Assembly: GCF_014640635.1 (NCBI RefSeq) | Contig: NZ_BMHI01000002.1 | Coordinates: forward strand, 186,001 to 250,000 | Length of the DNA: 64,000 bases | Origin: Flexivirga endophytica | GTDB taxonomy: Bacteria > Actinomycetota > Actinomycetes > Actinomycetales > Dermatophilaceae | Direction: 5' to 3' | Shown: in pieces, positions 43,120 through 52,494 of the stretch | Layout of the letters: each line of letters begins with the position of its first letter | How positions within the stretch are numbered: position 1 is the stretch's first letter | Program-made: the position numbers and the translations under genes | The notes under the pieces: generated by a model | The model's database searches: none | Told to the model about the DNA's origin: nothing | The model's input: only the letters and a program-made list of their open reading frames with translations

Positions 43120-44277
43120 ATGAACTCCCTCACCAAGCTCGCGGTCACCTTCGGAACCGTCGCCGTCACCGGCGTGCTCGCGGCCGCTCCGGCGACCGCG
43201 ACACCCGGCCACACCGGCGCGCCATACGGCCAAAGCTCAAGCCGCGGAGTCGTTTTCGTGCAGAACGACGATCTCGCCGGCAACACGATCGTCGCCTACG
43301 ACCGCACCTCCTCCGGTGGGCTGGCCCAGGCGGGGTCCTACCGCACCGGAGGGGTCGGCGGCGTGCTGTCCGGCTCGGTCGTCGACCACCTCGCCAGCCA
43401 GGGGTCGCTCACCTACGACCGATCGTCCGGGTCGCTGTATGCCGTCAACGCGGGCAGCAACACCCTCACGTCGTTCCGGGTCTCTGGTGACCGCCTCGCA
43501 CGTCGCCAGGTCGTCCCCACGGGCGGGCGGTTCCCGGTCAGTGTCGCGGCGCACGGCAATCTCGTCTTCGTGCTGAACGCCCGTGACGGCGGTTCGATCT
43601 CGGGCTACCTGCGTGTCGGCGCCCGGCTGCTGCCCGTCCCGGTCTGGCACCGCGAGCTGCATCTGAACACCTCCGCCCCGGGGCATGCCGATGAGTTCAC
43701 CTCGACGCCTGGCCAGATCGGCTTCACGCCGGACGGGCACACGCTGCTGGTCTCGACCAAGAACGGCGGCAACACCCTCGAGGCGTTCCCGATCGGACTC
43801 TTCGGGCCATCGGCGCACCCGGTCGTCACCTCCTTGCCGGGGAAGGTGCCCTTCGGCTTCTCCTTCGACGCCAGCGGCCACCTCGTGCTCAGCGAAGCCG
43901 GAACGAACAGCGTTGCCACATTTGCGGTTTCACGCAGCGGACGGGCAGCAGCACTGGACTCCGCCACCACCGGACAAGCGGCCACGTGCTGGATCGCAAC
44001 GATCGGCAACAAGGTCTACGCGTCGAACGCCGGCAGCGCGAACCTGTCGCGCTACACGACGTCATACAGCGGCACCCTGACCAGTCACGGCGTGACCGCC
44101 ACCGACCCGGGCACCGTCGACGCGGCGGCGTCGTCCGACGGCCGTTACCTCTATGCGCAGACCGGCGCCCAGGGGATCGTGGACGCCTACCGGGTCCAGG
44201 CGGACGGCGCGCTGACGAGGACCGGCTCGGTCACTGTGCCGAACGCTGTCGGAGCCGAAGGGATCGTCGCGCTCTGA
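43120..44277 (+). CDS. secreted beta-propeller (lactonase-like) protein
   Basis: 385-residue exported protein. The signal peptide has Lys at position 6, a hydrophobic core VTFGTVAVTGVLAAAP and a site near ATATPG. The mature part has seven propeller-type repeats (GVVFVQNDD, GSLYAVNAGSNTLTSFRV, GNLVFVLNA, HTLLVSTKNGGNTLEAF, NKVYASNAGSANLSRY) like YVTN/6-phosphogluconolactonase proteins. Enzyme activity is unproven, and many such proteins only bind. AAAAGGA sets the ATG at 43120. The 3' end is followed by a strong bidirectional hairpin. Confidence 0.75.
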   Translation: MNSLTKLAVTFGTVAVTGVLAAAPATATPGHTGAPYGQSSSRGVVFVQNDDLAGNTIVAYDRTSSGGLAQAGSYRTGGVGGVLSGSVVDHLASQGSLTYDRSSGSLYAVNAGSNTLTSFRVSGDRLARRQVVPTGGRFPVSVAAHGNLVFVLNARDGGSISGYLRVGARLLPVPVWHRELHLNTSAPGHADEFTSTPGQIGFTPDGHTLLVSTKNGGNTLEAFPIGLFGPSAHPVVTSLPGKVPFGFSFDASGHLVLSEAGTNSVATFAVSRSGRAAALDSATTGQAATCWIATIGNKVYASNAGSANLSRYTTSYSGTLTSHGVTATDPGTVDAAASSDGRYLYAQTGAQGIVDAYRVQADGALTRTGSVTVPNAVGAEGIVAL

Positions 44278-44290
44278 GCCGTCGCCCTCC

Positions 44291-44329
44291 CCCTCGTCTC
44301 GTATGGCGCAGCGCCATACGAGACGAGGG
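44291..44329. terminator. 39-bp perfect palindrome, likely bidirectional terminator
   Basis: Two perfect 19-bp arms (44291-44309 and 44311-44329) surround a single A at 44310. The arm reads CCCTCGTCTCGTATGGCGC. It sits between the convergent beta-propeller and copA genes, 13 and 11 bp from their stops, so it can end transcription from both sides. There is no U-tract, as is common in high-GC actinobacteria. Both arms contain GTATGGC near the apex. Confidence 0.8.
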
Positions 44330-44340
44330 ACGCGGTGGTC

Positions 44341-46626
44341 TCACTCGGCAAGTGACGAACGAAAACCCCTGAGCCGCAGGCTGTTCGCGACGACCGACAC
44401 CGAGGAGAACGCCATGGCGGCACCCGCAAGCATCGGGTTGAGCAGGCCGGCCGCGGCGATCGGGATCGCGATCACGTTGTAGCCGAACGCCCAGAGAAGG
44501 TTGCTCTTGATCACGCCGAGCGTGCGACGCGACAGCCGGATCGCGTCACCCGCCACCCGCAGGTCGCCGCGCACCAGAGTGAGGTCGCTCGCCTCGATGG
44601 CGACGTCGGTGCCGGTGCCCATCGCCAGACCCAGATCGGCCTGTGCCAGAGCCGCTGCATCGTTGACGCCGTCGCCGACCATCGCGACGACGCGACCTTC
44701 GGACTGCAGCCGCTTGACCACGTCGACCTTGTCGGCGGGCAGGACCTCGGCGAAGACGTCCGCCGCATCGATGCCGACCTGTCCGGCCACGGTGCGCGCC
44801 ACACGTTCGTTGTCGCCGGTCAGCAGGATCGGGCGCAGCCCGAGCCCGCGCAGCTGGGTGATCGCCTCCGCGGAGGTGTCCTTCACCCGATCGGCGACGA
44901 CCAGCACCGCCCGTGCCCGACCGTCCCAGCCGACAGCGACCGCGGTCTGCCCGCGGTCCTGAGCGTCGTCGAACGCCGTCTGCAGGTGATTGTCGAGGTG
45001 CTGCGACCACTGTGCGAGCAGTTGCGGACGACCCACGAGAACGGCGTGCCCGTCCACGATGCCCTGCACGCCGAGTCCCTCGATGTTGGCGAAGCCCTCG
45101 ACCGTGCCGAGCTCGCCGGCTTCTCGGGCCGCGTCGGCGATGGCGCGCGCGATCGGGTGCTCGGACGCGTCCTCCAAGGAGCCCGCCATACGCAACACCT
45201 GCGCGGTCTCCTCGCCATCGGCGGCGGCGGTGTCGGCGAGTGTCATCGCACCGGTCGTGACGGTGCCGGTCTTGTCCAGCACGATCGTGTCGATGGTGCG
45301 GGTCTGCTCCAGCGCCTCCGGTCCCTTGATGAGGATGCCGAGCTGGGCTCCTCGCCCGGTGCCGACCATCAGCGCGGTCGGAGTGGCGAGACCGAGGGCA
45401 CAGGGACAGGCCACGATCAGCACGGCGACGGCCGCGGTCAGTGCGCCCGCCGCGCCGGCGCCGGTGCCGAGCCAGAAGCCGAAAACGGCTACGGCGACGG
45501 CGATCACGGTCGGCACGAAGATGCCGGAGATCCGGTCGGCGAGCCGTTGGACGGCCGCCTTCCCGGTCTGGGCGTCCTCGACCAGCTTGGCCATCTGGGC
45601 CAGTTGGGTGTCGGAGCCTACGCGGGTGGCGCGTATGACGAGCCGGCCGGCTGCGTTGACCGTCGCACCGACGACCGCGTCGCCGGGGGAGACTTCCACG
45701 GGCACGGATTCGCCGGTCAGCATCGACGCGTCGACTGCGGACCGGCCCTCCTCGACGACGCCGTCCGTGGCGATCTTCTCGCCGGGCCGGACGACGAAGC
45801 GGTCGTCAACGGCCAACTGCGACACCGGGATCCGTTGCTCGGTGCCGTCGCGCAACACAGCGACGTCCCGGGCGCCCAGGTCGAGCAGCGCACGCAGGGC
45901 GGCACCGGCATTGCGCTTGGCGCGATGCTCCAGGTAGCGGCCGAGCAGGATGAAGGTGATGACGCCGGCTGCGGCTTCGAAGTAGATGTTCGACGTGCCG
46001 TCGGTGCGCTCGATGGTCAGCTCGAAGGGATGACGCATGCCCGGCATGCCGGCATCGCCCCAGAAGAGCGCGTAGACCGACCAGGCGAACGCGGCGCCGG
46101 TGCCCAGTGACACCAGGGTGTCCATGGTCGCGGCACCGTGCCTGAGGTTGACCCAGGTCGCCTTGTGGAACGGCAGCGCGCCCCAGACCACGACGGGCGC
46201 GGCGAGAGTCAGCGACAACCACTGCCAGTTGTCGAACTGCAAGGCCGGGATCATCGCCATCGCGACCACCGGGACGGAGAGTATGGCGGAGACGATCAGC
46301 CGGGTGCGCAGATCGCGCACAGCCGAATCCGCTGCAGTTTCCTCGGTGTTCGGGTGGTCGGCGTCATCCGCCTCCGGTGGCTCGGGCAGCTTGGCGCCAT
46401 ACCCGGCGGACTCCACGGTGGCGACCAGGTCGTCCGGGGTGACGGTCTCGCCATACGTGACCTTGGCCTTCTCGGTGGCATAGTTGACCGTGGCGGTCAC
46501 ACCGTCGAGCTTGTTGAGCTTGCGCTCGATGCGGTTGGCGCACGAGGCACAGGTCATGCCGGTGAGCAGCAGCTCGACATCGGTGCCACTGGTCGACGGC
46601 TGGGTCGTGTCAGTGGTCATGCTCAT
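44341..46626 (-). CDS. copA: copper-translocating P-type ATPase
   Basis: 761-residue P1B-type ATPase. An N-terminal heavy-metal domain with [15 protein letters not shown] (about residues 22-36) precedes eight membrane segments, the ion motif [10 protein letters not shown], phosphorylation site DKTGTVTTG and hinge [13 protein letters not shown] with a Cys-x-x-Cys domain predicts Cu(I) export. ATG 46626 (MSMTTDTT) follows GAGGGGACC. ATG 46620 is an alternative. It lies downstream of the copZ-like and exported His-rich genes, with 62 bp before it, and likely belongs to the same CsoR-controlled unit. Confidence 0.93.
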   Translation of the reverse strand: MSMTTDTTQPSTSGTDVELLLTGMTCASCANRIERKLNKLDGVTATVNYATEKAKVTYGETVTPDDLVATVESAGYGAKLPEPPEADDADHPNTEETAADSAVRDLRTRLIVSAILSVPVVAMAMIPALQFDNWQWLSLTLAAPVVVWGALPFHKATWVNLRHGAATMDTLVSLGTGAAFAWSVYALFWGDAGMPGMRHPFELTIERTDGTSNIYFEAAAGVITFILLGRYLEHRAKRNAGAALRALLDLGARDVAVLRDGTEQRIPVSQLAVDDRFVVRPGEKIATDGVVEEGRSAVDASMLTGESVPVEVSPGDAVVGATVNAAGRLVIRATRVGSDTQLAQMAKLVEDAQTGKAAVQRLADRISGIFVPTVIAVAVAVFGFWLGTGAGAAGALTAAVAVLIVACPCALGLATPTALMVGTGRGAQLGILIKGPEALEQTRTIDTIVLDKTGTVTTGAMTLADTAAADGEETAQVLRMAGSLEDASEHPIARAIADAAREAGELGTVEGFANIEGLGVQGIVDGHAVLVGRPQLLAQWSQHLDNHLQTAFDDAQDRGQTAVAVGWDGRARAVLVVADRVKDTSAEAITQLRGLGLRPILLTGDNERVARTVAGQVGIDAADVFAEVLPADKVDVVKRLQSEGRVVAMVGDGVNDAAALAQADLGLAMGTGTDVAIEASDLTLVRGDLRVAGDAIRLSRRTLGVIKSNLLWAFGYNVIAIPIAAAGLLNPMLAGAAMAFSSVSVVANSLRLRGFRSSLAE

Positions 46627-46688
46627 GCCGGTCCCCTCGTTCCTCGGGTGCCGCCATGAGCTCTGCTCCTTCTGGTCGCTCGCTTCGC

Positions 46689-47636
46689 TCACTCATGGTC
46701 GCCTCCTTCTGTTCCATTGTCCTCGCCCGGTGTGTGCCCGGTGCTGCCGCGTGCGTCGAGCGTGAACTGCGCGGTGTGCACCTTGCCGTCGACCCGGAAG
46801 TCGAGGAAGAGGTGGTAGCGCGACGCGCTCGGCACCTCCGCGCCGAAGCCGATCTCCGGGCCCGGCTTCGTCCTGCCGTCGCCGGGCTCGCCGTCCGGGT
46901 GCACGTGCAGGTATGCCGAATCCCCTTCGCGCAGTGCGACCAGGTGCCCGTACGCGCCCAGATGGGGCTGCAGGTCGGTGACCGGCTTGCCCGCCTTGGT
47001 GACGCGGAAGTCGAGCATCGAGTGCTCACCCGCCGTCAACGAGCCGGTCGCGGTGACCGTGTAGCCGTCGACCTGCGCGGTGCGGCGTGGCTGCGGCATG
47101 GACTGCCGGCCAGGGTCGCCGGGCACGGTGACGTCGCTGGCGAGGGTGAGGTTCTTGCCGCCGGTCGGCACGAAGTCCGTGTAGATGCGCCACGTGCCGG
47201 ACATGAGATCGAGCGGCACCGACCACCTTCCGGTCGCCGTGTCGAGGGTGGGGTGGACGTGCTGGAAACCGCTGAAATCGCGCCGCACCGCGATCAGGTG
47301 CAGCTTCTTATCGTGCGAGGTCTGGTATGCCGTCACCGGCTTACCGTCGGGTCCGAGGATGCGGAAGGTCACGCGCTGTTGTCCGCCGTGATGAACGGCG
47401 GGGACGAGGTCCAGGGTGTAGCCCTGCCGGCTGGCGATAACTCCTTGCGGCAGGCTCGTGGGTTCGGTCATGTTCATCCCGTCGTCCATCGTGGGCTTGG
47501 TGGTGGAGTGCGCGGAGTGGGACGGGTGCGTGGCCGTCGGTGATCCGGTGTCGACCTGACCACCCACGGTGTAGCCGCCGCCGGCCAGGAGCAACAGTCC
47601 GGCGCCATACGCACCGAGGCGGGTGGGGGTGTTCAT
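46689..47636 (-). CDS. exported His/Met-containing protein of the copper locus
   Basis: 315 residues. An N-terminal hydrophobic segment ([17 protein letters not shown]) is followed by a His/Ser/Met-rich stretch ([20 protein letters not shown]) likely to bind copper, then two beta-rich repeats ([23 protein letters not shown] and [18 protein letters not shown]). It resembles secreted proteins that accompany copZ and copA in actinobacteria but has no named family that I can give. The start overlaps the copZ stop by 4 bp. Probably surface-located copper sequestration or delivery (inference). Confidence 0.7.
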   Translation of the reverse strand: MNTPTRLGAYGAGLLLLAGGGYTVGGQVDTGSPTATHPSHSAHSTTKPTMDDGMNMTEPTSLPQGVIASRQGYTLDLVPAVHHGGQQRVTFRILGPDGKPVTAYQTSHDKKLHLIAVRRDFSGFQHVHPTLDTATGRWSVPLDLMSGTWRIYTDFVPTGGKNLTLASDVTVPGDPGRQSMPQPRRTAQVDGYTVTATGSLTAGEHSMLDFRVTKAGKPVTDLQPHLGAYGHLVALREGDSAYLHVHPDGEPGDGRTKPGPEIGFGAEVPSASRYHLFLDFRVDGKVHTAQFTLDARGSTGHTPGEDNGTEGGDHE

Positions 47637-47902
47637 GCCAGCGCGTAGCCGGCCTCACGCACCGCGGCTTCCACCGTGTCGCGTGCGACTGGCTCGTCGG
47701 AGGTGAACGTCAGCACCCCGGAGGCCAGGTCGACGTGCACGTCGCGGACGCCGTCGATCGCGCCGACCTCCTCGGTCACCGAGGTCACGCAATGCCCGCA
47801 CGTCATACCGGAGACCGTGTATGACGTCGCGTCGATCGAGACCGGCGGTGTGGTGTCGATCGTGTCGGTCGTCTGGGTGCCGCAGTTGCAGGAAGTGCAC
47901 AT
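47633..47902 (-). CDS. copZ: heavy-metal-associated domain copper chaperone, CopZ-like
   Basis: 89 residues. A Cys-rich leader MCTSCNCGTQ precedes a ferredoxin-like HMA domain with the metal site GMTCGHCVTSVTEEV near residue 35. It should carry Cu(I) to the CopA pump. The extra N-terminal Cys residues are unusual for a minimal CopZ and may add a binding site. ATG 47902 follows GAGAGGA. First gene of the operon, and its stop overlaps the next start by 4 bp. Confidence 0.88.
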   Translation of the reverse strand: MCTSCNCGTQTTDTIDTTPPVSIDATSYTVSGMTCGHCVTSVTEEVGAIDGVRDVHVDLASGVLTFTSDEPVARDTVEAAVREAGYALA

Positions 47903-47960
47903 GGTGCGTCCTCTCGGTGGAGTGTCGTCGAAGTTGCGGCGGGTCGTGATCGCAACGGCA

Positions 47961-47975
47961 TACCCCCCAGGGGTA
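47961..47975. promoter_or_regulatory. CsoR-type operator, copy 1
   Basis: TACCCC-CCA-GGGGTA is a perfect palindrome about 60 bp upstream of copZ. It has the G/C-rich core with flanking TA characteristic of operators for the copper-sensing repressor CsoR. No csoR gene is in the window. Confidence 0.7.
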
Positions 47976-47984
47976 CGTTCAATG

Positions 47985-48003
47985 TATACCCCCACTGGGT
48001 ATA
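47985..48003. promoter_or_regulatory. CsoR-type operator, copy 2
   Basis: TATACCC-CCACT-GGGTATA has perfect 7-bp arms and lies 9 bp beyond the first copy. Its TATACC edge may double as part of a promoter. Two adjacent sites suggest cooperative copper-dependent control of copZ, the exported protein and copA, and possibly of the divergent GNAT gene. Confidence 0.65.
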
Positions 48004-48079
48004 TAGCCGCAAGTGGGTGGCGCGACCAGAGCGGAAAATCTGCTGCGGTGAGCATCGTCCAACGGCCAAGATCAGCGGT

Positions 48080-49078
48080 ATGACGACAGAGCGCACCGCC
48101 GGCGCCGACTTCGCCGGGCTGGGGTTGGACCCGAAACACTTCCCGGGCTGGGACGTGCGAGCGCTCCAACTCACCGACGCCGCCGATGTCGCGGCTGCAA
48201 TGGCGGCATCCCAACTGCACGACACGGGCGAGGTGGCCATCGAAGAGGCCGACATCCTGGGCGACTGGCATCGGCCGTCCTTCGACGTCGGCGCGAGCAC
48301 CGTCGGGGTCTTCACTGCGGAGGGCGAGCTCGCGGCATACGCCGAATACCCGGGCCACGACCGCTATGACGCGACGGTCGAACCCGACCATCGCGGAAGG
48401 GGTTTGGGCACCGCGCTGGTCCGGTGGGTCTGCGCCCGCGCGGGCGCCGCCGGAGCGAAGATTGTCGGAATGCCGGTGCCGCAAGGCTCCACGGGCGAGC
48501 AGTTGCTGCGAGGGCTCGGGTTTGCCGAGCGCTGGACGTCGTGGTCGCTGAGGCTGCCTGCGCACGTTCGCCTGCCGCAACTCCAGCTACCGGAAGGCCA
48601 CCGGATCAAGAACGCCACGTCGGCGCACGATCGGCACGCGGCATACGACGTCATCGAGGACGCCTTTCTCGAGTGGTCCGACCGTGAGAAGGACCCGTAC
48701 GCAGACTTCGCCGCACAGACCTATGAGCGTCCCGGCTTCGCCGACTGGCACATGCGCGTCGTATGTCGCGACACCGCGGATGGCGAAAGCGTTGTGGGCG
48801 CTGCGTTTTCGATCATCGACACCAATAGCGGTGCGCTCTTCGTCGACCGGCTCGCAGTTCGCGTCGATGCACGCGGCCAGGGGTTCGCGCGCGCACTGCT
48901 CGCCGACGTGTTCTCCATCGGGCTGGACCGCGGCGCCACCGGCTGCGAGTTGTCGACCGACTCCCGGACCGGTGCACTCGGTCTCTACACCGGCCTCGGC
49001 ATGGAGGTCACGAACACCTGGGTCAACCTCGCCGCATCACTGAGGCCCCGGATCGGGTCGGACGCCGCCCCAGGATGA
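48080..49078 (+). CDS. tandem GNAT-domain N-acetyltransferase
   Basis: 332 residues with two GNAT domains. The first has the acetyl-CoA loop PDHRGRGLGTALVRWV near residue 115, the second VRVDARGQGFARALLADV near 270 with the C-terminal TGALGLYTGLGMEVTNTW. Two-domain GNATs include mycothiol synthase, but its diagnostic features are not clear here, so the acceptor is unknown. ATG 48080 (MTTERTAG) is the natural start, and longer frames run into the copper operators. It ends 24 bp before rocD. Confidence 0.78.
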   Translation: MTTERTAGADFAGLGLDPKHFPGWDVRALQLTDAADVAAAMAASQLHDTGEVAIEEADILGDWHRPSFDVGASTVGVFTAEGELAAYAEYPGHDRYDATVEPDHRGRGLGTALVRWVCARAGAAGAKIVGMPVPQGSTGEQLLRGLGFAERWTSWSLRLPAHVRLPQLQLPEGHRIKNATSAHDRHAAYDVIEDAFLEWSDREKDPYADFAAQTYERPGFADWHMRVVCRDTADGESVVGAAFSIIDTNSGALFVDRLAVRVDARGQGFARALLADVFSIGLDRGATGCELSTDSRTGALGLYTGLGMEVTNTWVNLAASLRPRIGSDAAPG

Positions 49079-49102
49079 CCCACGTCCGGCATGCTGGGAG
49101 GC

Positions 49103-50326
49103 ATGACGACAGCGAATGTGAAGAACACCGCGGCGATCGAGGTCGACGAGACGTATGTCGCGCACAACTACCATCCGCTGCCCGTTGTGGTCGCAGAGGC
49201 GGCCGGGGCCTGGGTCACCGACCTGGACGGCAAGCGCTACCTGGACTGCCTGGCGGGCTACTCCGCCCTCAACTTCGGCCACGGCCACCCGGAGCTGCTC
49301 GCGACCGCACATGGCCAACTGGACCGGGTCACCCTGACCAGCCGTGCGTTCCACAACGCCGAGCTCGGACCGTTCTGCGAGGCGCTGGCGACGCTCGCCG
49401 GCAAGGACATGGTGCTGCCGATGAACACCGGCGCCGAAGCGGTCGAGACCGCCATCAAGGTCTCCCGGAAGTGGGCGTACGACGTCAAGGGCGTCCCCGC
49501 CGATCAGGCGAACATCGTTGTCGGACAAGGGAATTTCCACGGGCGGACCACCACGATCGTCGGGTTCTCCGACGACCCGGGTGCTCGTGACGGGTTCGGC
49601 CCGTTCACACCCGGGTTCCGCTCGGTCCCGTATGGCGACCTCGCCGCCCTCGACGCTGCGATCGACGAGAACACGGCTGCGGTGCTGATGGAGCCGATCC
49701 AGGGCGAAGGCGGAGTGATCGTGCCTCCGGAAGGCTTCCTGCGCGAGGTCCGGGAGCTCACCACGCGCCGCCGCGTGCTGTTCGTCGCCGACGAGATCCA
49801 GTCCGGGCTCGGCCGCACCGGCACGACGTTCGCCTGCGACCTGGAAGAGGTCGTGCCCGACATCTACATCCTCGGCAAGGCGCTCGGCGGCGGCATCGTC
49901 CCCGTGTCGGCGATCGTCGCAAACCACGACGTGCTCGACGTCATACATCCCGGCAACCATGGCTCGACGTTCGGCGGCAACCCGCTCGCCGCCGCCGTCG
50001 GTCACGCGGTGGTCGACCTGCTGGCGACGGGGGAGTACCAACAACGCGCAGCTCGGCTCGGGCAGCGGCTCGACGAGGGTTTGCGCGCGCTCATCGGTCA
50101 AGGAGTTCTTGCCGTCCGTGCTCGCGGACTGTGGGCCGGCGTCGACGTCGACCCGGCACTGATGTCCGGCCGCGAGCTGTGTGAGCGGCTCGCCGCCCGC
50201 GGGGTCCTCGCGAAGGAGACGCATGGCTCGACGGTCCGGCTCGCGCCGCCGCTGGTCATCGAGGAGGGCGATCTGGACTGGATGCTCGAGCAGATCGGTG
50301 CTGTCATCACCGGGCGAACCGACTGA
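49103..50326 (+). CDS. rocD: ornithine-oxo-acid transaminase
   Basis: PLP aminotransferase of 407 residues that converts ornithine and 2-oxoglutarate to glutamate semialdehyde. Motifs are the start YVAHNYHPLPVVVAEAAG, MNTGAEAVETAIK, GNFHGRTTT, LFVADEIQSGLGRTG and the PLP lysine in YILGKALGGG near residue 260. ATG 49103 lies 2 bases after GGAGG, whereas ATG 49091 has no site. No arginase or P5C dehydrogenase gene is adjacent. The VIHPG Ile uses ATA within the GTATGNC word. Confidence 0.92.
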   Translation: MTTANVKNTAAIEVDETYVAHNYHPLPVVVAEAAGAWVTDLDGKRYLDCLAGYSALNFGHGHPELLATAHGQLDRVTLTSRAFHNAELGPFCEALATLAGKDMVLPMNTGAEAVETAIKVSRKWAYDVKGVPADQANIVVGQGNFHGRTTTIVGFSDDPGARDGFGPFTPGFRSVPYGDLAALDAAIDENTAAVLMEPIQGEGGVIVPPEGFLREVRELTTRRRVLFVADEIQSGLGRTGTTFACDLEEVVPDIYILGKALGGGIVPVSAIVANHDVLDVIHPGNHGSTFGGNPLAAAVGHAVVDLLATGEYQQRAARLGQRLDEGLRALIGQGVLAVRARGLWAGVDVDPALMSGRELCERLAARGVLAKETHGSTVRLAPPLVIEEGDLDWMLEQIGAVITGRTD

Positions 50327-50404
50327 CGACAGACGCACCACGGCTATTACTCGGTGGTAACTTTGGCGCGCCCAGCACACTCCGACCACCCTCAGGAGCA
50401 GCCG

Positions 50405-51724
50405 ATGAAGCACTCGATGATCCGCTCCGTCGCAGCCGTCGCACTGACTTTCACGGCTTCCGCCGCAGGCGTCGGCGTGGCACCCGTCGCGCATGCGACG
50501 ACCACCGACCCGTTCTTCACTTACACGGGAAGCGCGCCGCTGTCGTCGTACAAGCCGGGTGCAGTGCTCAAGACACGGACGCTGTCCTATCACGTGCTGG
50601 GCATCCCGACGCCGGTGAAAGCGGTCCAGATCCTCTACCGCACTATCGACGCGCAGGGACGGCCGACGGCCAATGTCACCTCGATCCTGAAGCCGATCGA
50701 TGGCGGTGACCCGGCCAAAGCCGTTGCATACCAGTCCTATTACGACTCCGGAAACCCCGCAGACGGCCCGTCCCGGGCGATCGCCGGCGACGTGCGTCTC
50801 GGCAGCGCGCTCTTCGACACCGAGACGCTGCTGATCGTGCCGCTGCTGACCCAGGGCTACTCGGTGATCATCGCCGACACGGAGGGGCAGACGGCCGACT
50901 TCCTGGCCGCCCCGGAGTACGGCACCAACACGCTGGACTCGATCCGTGCGACGACCCACGCTGCGGCGACCGGGCTGAACACCAGCACCCGGATCGGAAT
51001 GATCGGCTACTCCGGGGGCTCGGTGGCCACGACCTGGGCGGCGCAACTCGCGCCGACCTACGCGCCGGACGTCGACAAGCAACTCACCGGTGCCGCGGTC
51101 GGTGGTGTCGTCGTCGACCCGGCCCACATGACGGAGTACGCGAACGGCAGCCTGCTGTGGGCGGGTGTCATGCCGACGATGATGGCGACCACCGCCCGGG
51201 CGTATGGCGTCGACCTCTCGCCATACCTCAGCGACTACGGCAAGCAGGTGTTCCCGAAGCTGAGCCACGAGGCGATGGTCAACGTCCTCGGCCGCTACCC
51301 GTTCCTGCGCTGGCAGCAGCTCTTCAAGCCGCAGTACTCCACCCTCCAGTCGATCCCGCCGCTGGCCCGCACCCTCAACAGGATCAACATGGGCACGGCC
51401 CCGACGCCGACCGTGCCGATGTTCCTGGGTCAAGGGGCGAACGGCGCGCTCGAGGGCACCCTCACCAACAACCGACCGGGTATCGGCCCCGGCGACGGCA
51501 TCACCGTCACCGGCGACGTGCGAGCACTCGCGCGGCAGTTCTGCGCCGACGGCAACAGGATCAGCTACAGCCAGTACGACCTGCTGAGCCACAACACCGC
51601 CGAGCCGGGCTGGGCGGTCCAGGCCCTCGGCTGGCTCAACGACCGGTTCGCCGACAAGGCCGCGCCGTCCAGCTGCGGCCACATCGCACCCGGAAACTCG
51701 TTGGCGCCGCTGCCGACCGACTGA
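50405..51724 (+). CDS. secreted lipase/esterase (LIP family)
   Basis: 439-residue exported hydrolase. The signal peptide (Lys2 to about residue 32, cut near AHAT) precedes a Pro/Tyr-rich lipase domain of the secretory lipase family. The nucleophile elbow is GYSGGSVATTWAA near residue 200, the acid/His residues lie in the C-terminal half, and a Cys pair (FCADG, SSCGH) may form a disulfide. AGGAG at 50394-50398 sets the ATG at 50405. A related secreted lipase is at 56584-57915. Confidence 0.8.
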   Translation: MKHSMIRSVAAVALTFTASAAGVGVAPVAHATTTDPFFTYTGSAPLSSYKPGAVLKTRTLSYHVLGIPTPVKAVQILYRTIDAQGRPTANVTSILKPIDGGDPAKAVAYQSYYDSGNPADGPSRAIAGDVRLGSALFDTETLLIVPLLTQGYSVIIADTEGQTADFLAAPEYGTNTLDSIRATTHAAATGLNTSTRIGMIGYSGGSVATTWAAQLAPTYAPDVDKQLTGAAVGGVVVDPAHMTEYANGSLLWAGVMPTMMATTARAYGVDLSPYLSDYGKQVFPKLSHEAMVNVLGRYPFLRWQQLFKPQYSTLQSIPPLARTLNRINMGTAPTPTVPMFLGQGANGALEGTLTNNRPGIGPGDGITVTGDVRALARQFCADGNRISYSQYDLLSHNTAEPGWAVQALGWLNDRFADKAAPSSCGHIAPGNSLAPLPTD

Positions 51725-51743
51725 AGCGACGCGGCAGGGGAGC

Positions 51744-52412
51744 TCACTCGTCGCGTTGCGCGACCAGCACCACCGCCGGTCCGGCTCCGTCCGGCGGGGT
51801 GAGCCGCAGCTCCGCGGTCGGGCGCAGGCCTGACGTGCGCAGCAGCTCCACCAGCGGCTCCGGCCGCCAGCGGTGCGTGGTCCAGTGCACGGGCACTGCG
51901 CCATACGCCTCGCTGCGCTGGACGTCCTCGTCGCCGACGTGGGTGGCGACGATGAACTGCCCGCCCGGCCGCAGTGCTTGCGCGCAGTGCGCGAGGACCG
52001 GCGGCACGAGCTCACGGGGGAGGTTGAACAGCGACCACCACGCGAGGATCCCGCCGTGCGACGCCGGCGCGAGGTCGAGCTCGGTCCAGGAGCCGACCTC
52101 GAAACGGCACTGCGGGTGTCGCTGCCGTGCGTTGGCGATCATCCGCGGTGACAGGTCTATCCCCGAGACGTCGACTCCGCGCTCGGCCAGGTATGCCGTC
52201 ACCGTGCCCGGGCCGCAGCCCACGTCCAGCACGGGACCGATGCCGGAGACCTCATCGGCGAAGATGTCGATCGCGGAGCGCAGCCACGGCTGCCGGCGTA
52301 TGTCACCCATGCCGTCGGTGACGACCATCCGGGCGTAGTTGTCGGCGACGGCGTCATACGAGGCCCGCACGGTCTCGAGGTCGGCGGGATGGCGCAGGGG
52401 CGATGGGTTCAC
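51744..52412 (-). CDS. class I SAM-dependent methyltransferase
   Basis: 222-residue methyltransferase. The SAM site VLDVGCGPGTVTAYLAERG is near residue 60, with acidic loop GIDLSPRMI and motif IV ILAWWSLFNLP. It belongs to the broad Methyltransf_25/11 group, so no acceptor can be given. The ATG at 52412 (MNPSPLRH) is the first in frame. It is convergent with the lipase gene (19 bp) and divergent from an MFS gene. Confidence 0.82.
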   Translation of the reverse strand: MNPSPLRHPADLETVRASYDAVADNYARMVVTDGMGDIRRQPWLRSAIDIFADEVSGIGPVLDVGCGPGTVTAYLAERGVDVSGIDLSPRMIANARQRHPQCRFEVGSWTELDLAPASHGGILAWWSLFNLPRELVPPVLAHCAQALRPGGQFIVATHVGDEDVQRSEAYGAVPVHWTTHRWRPEPLVELLRTSGLRPTAELRLTPPDGAGPAVVLVAQRDE

Positions 52413-52494
52413 GAGTGCTCGATTCGGGAGGCCGGCCGTGGGATGAGCCAGTCAAGCGGGCACCACCGACAGTGCAACCTCTAGAGTCGCGACC

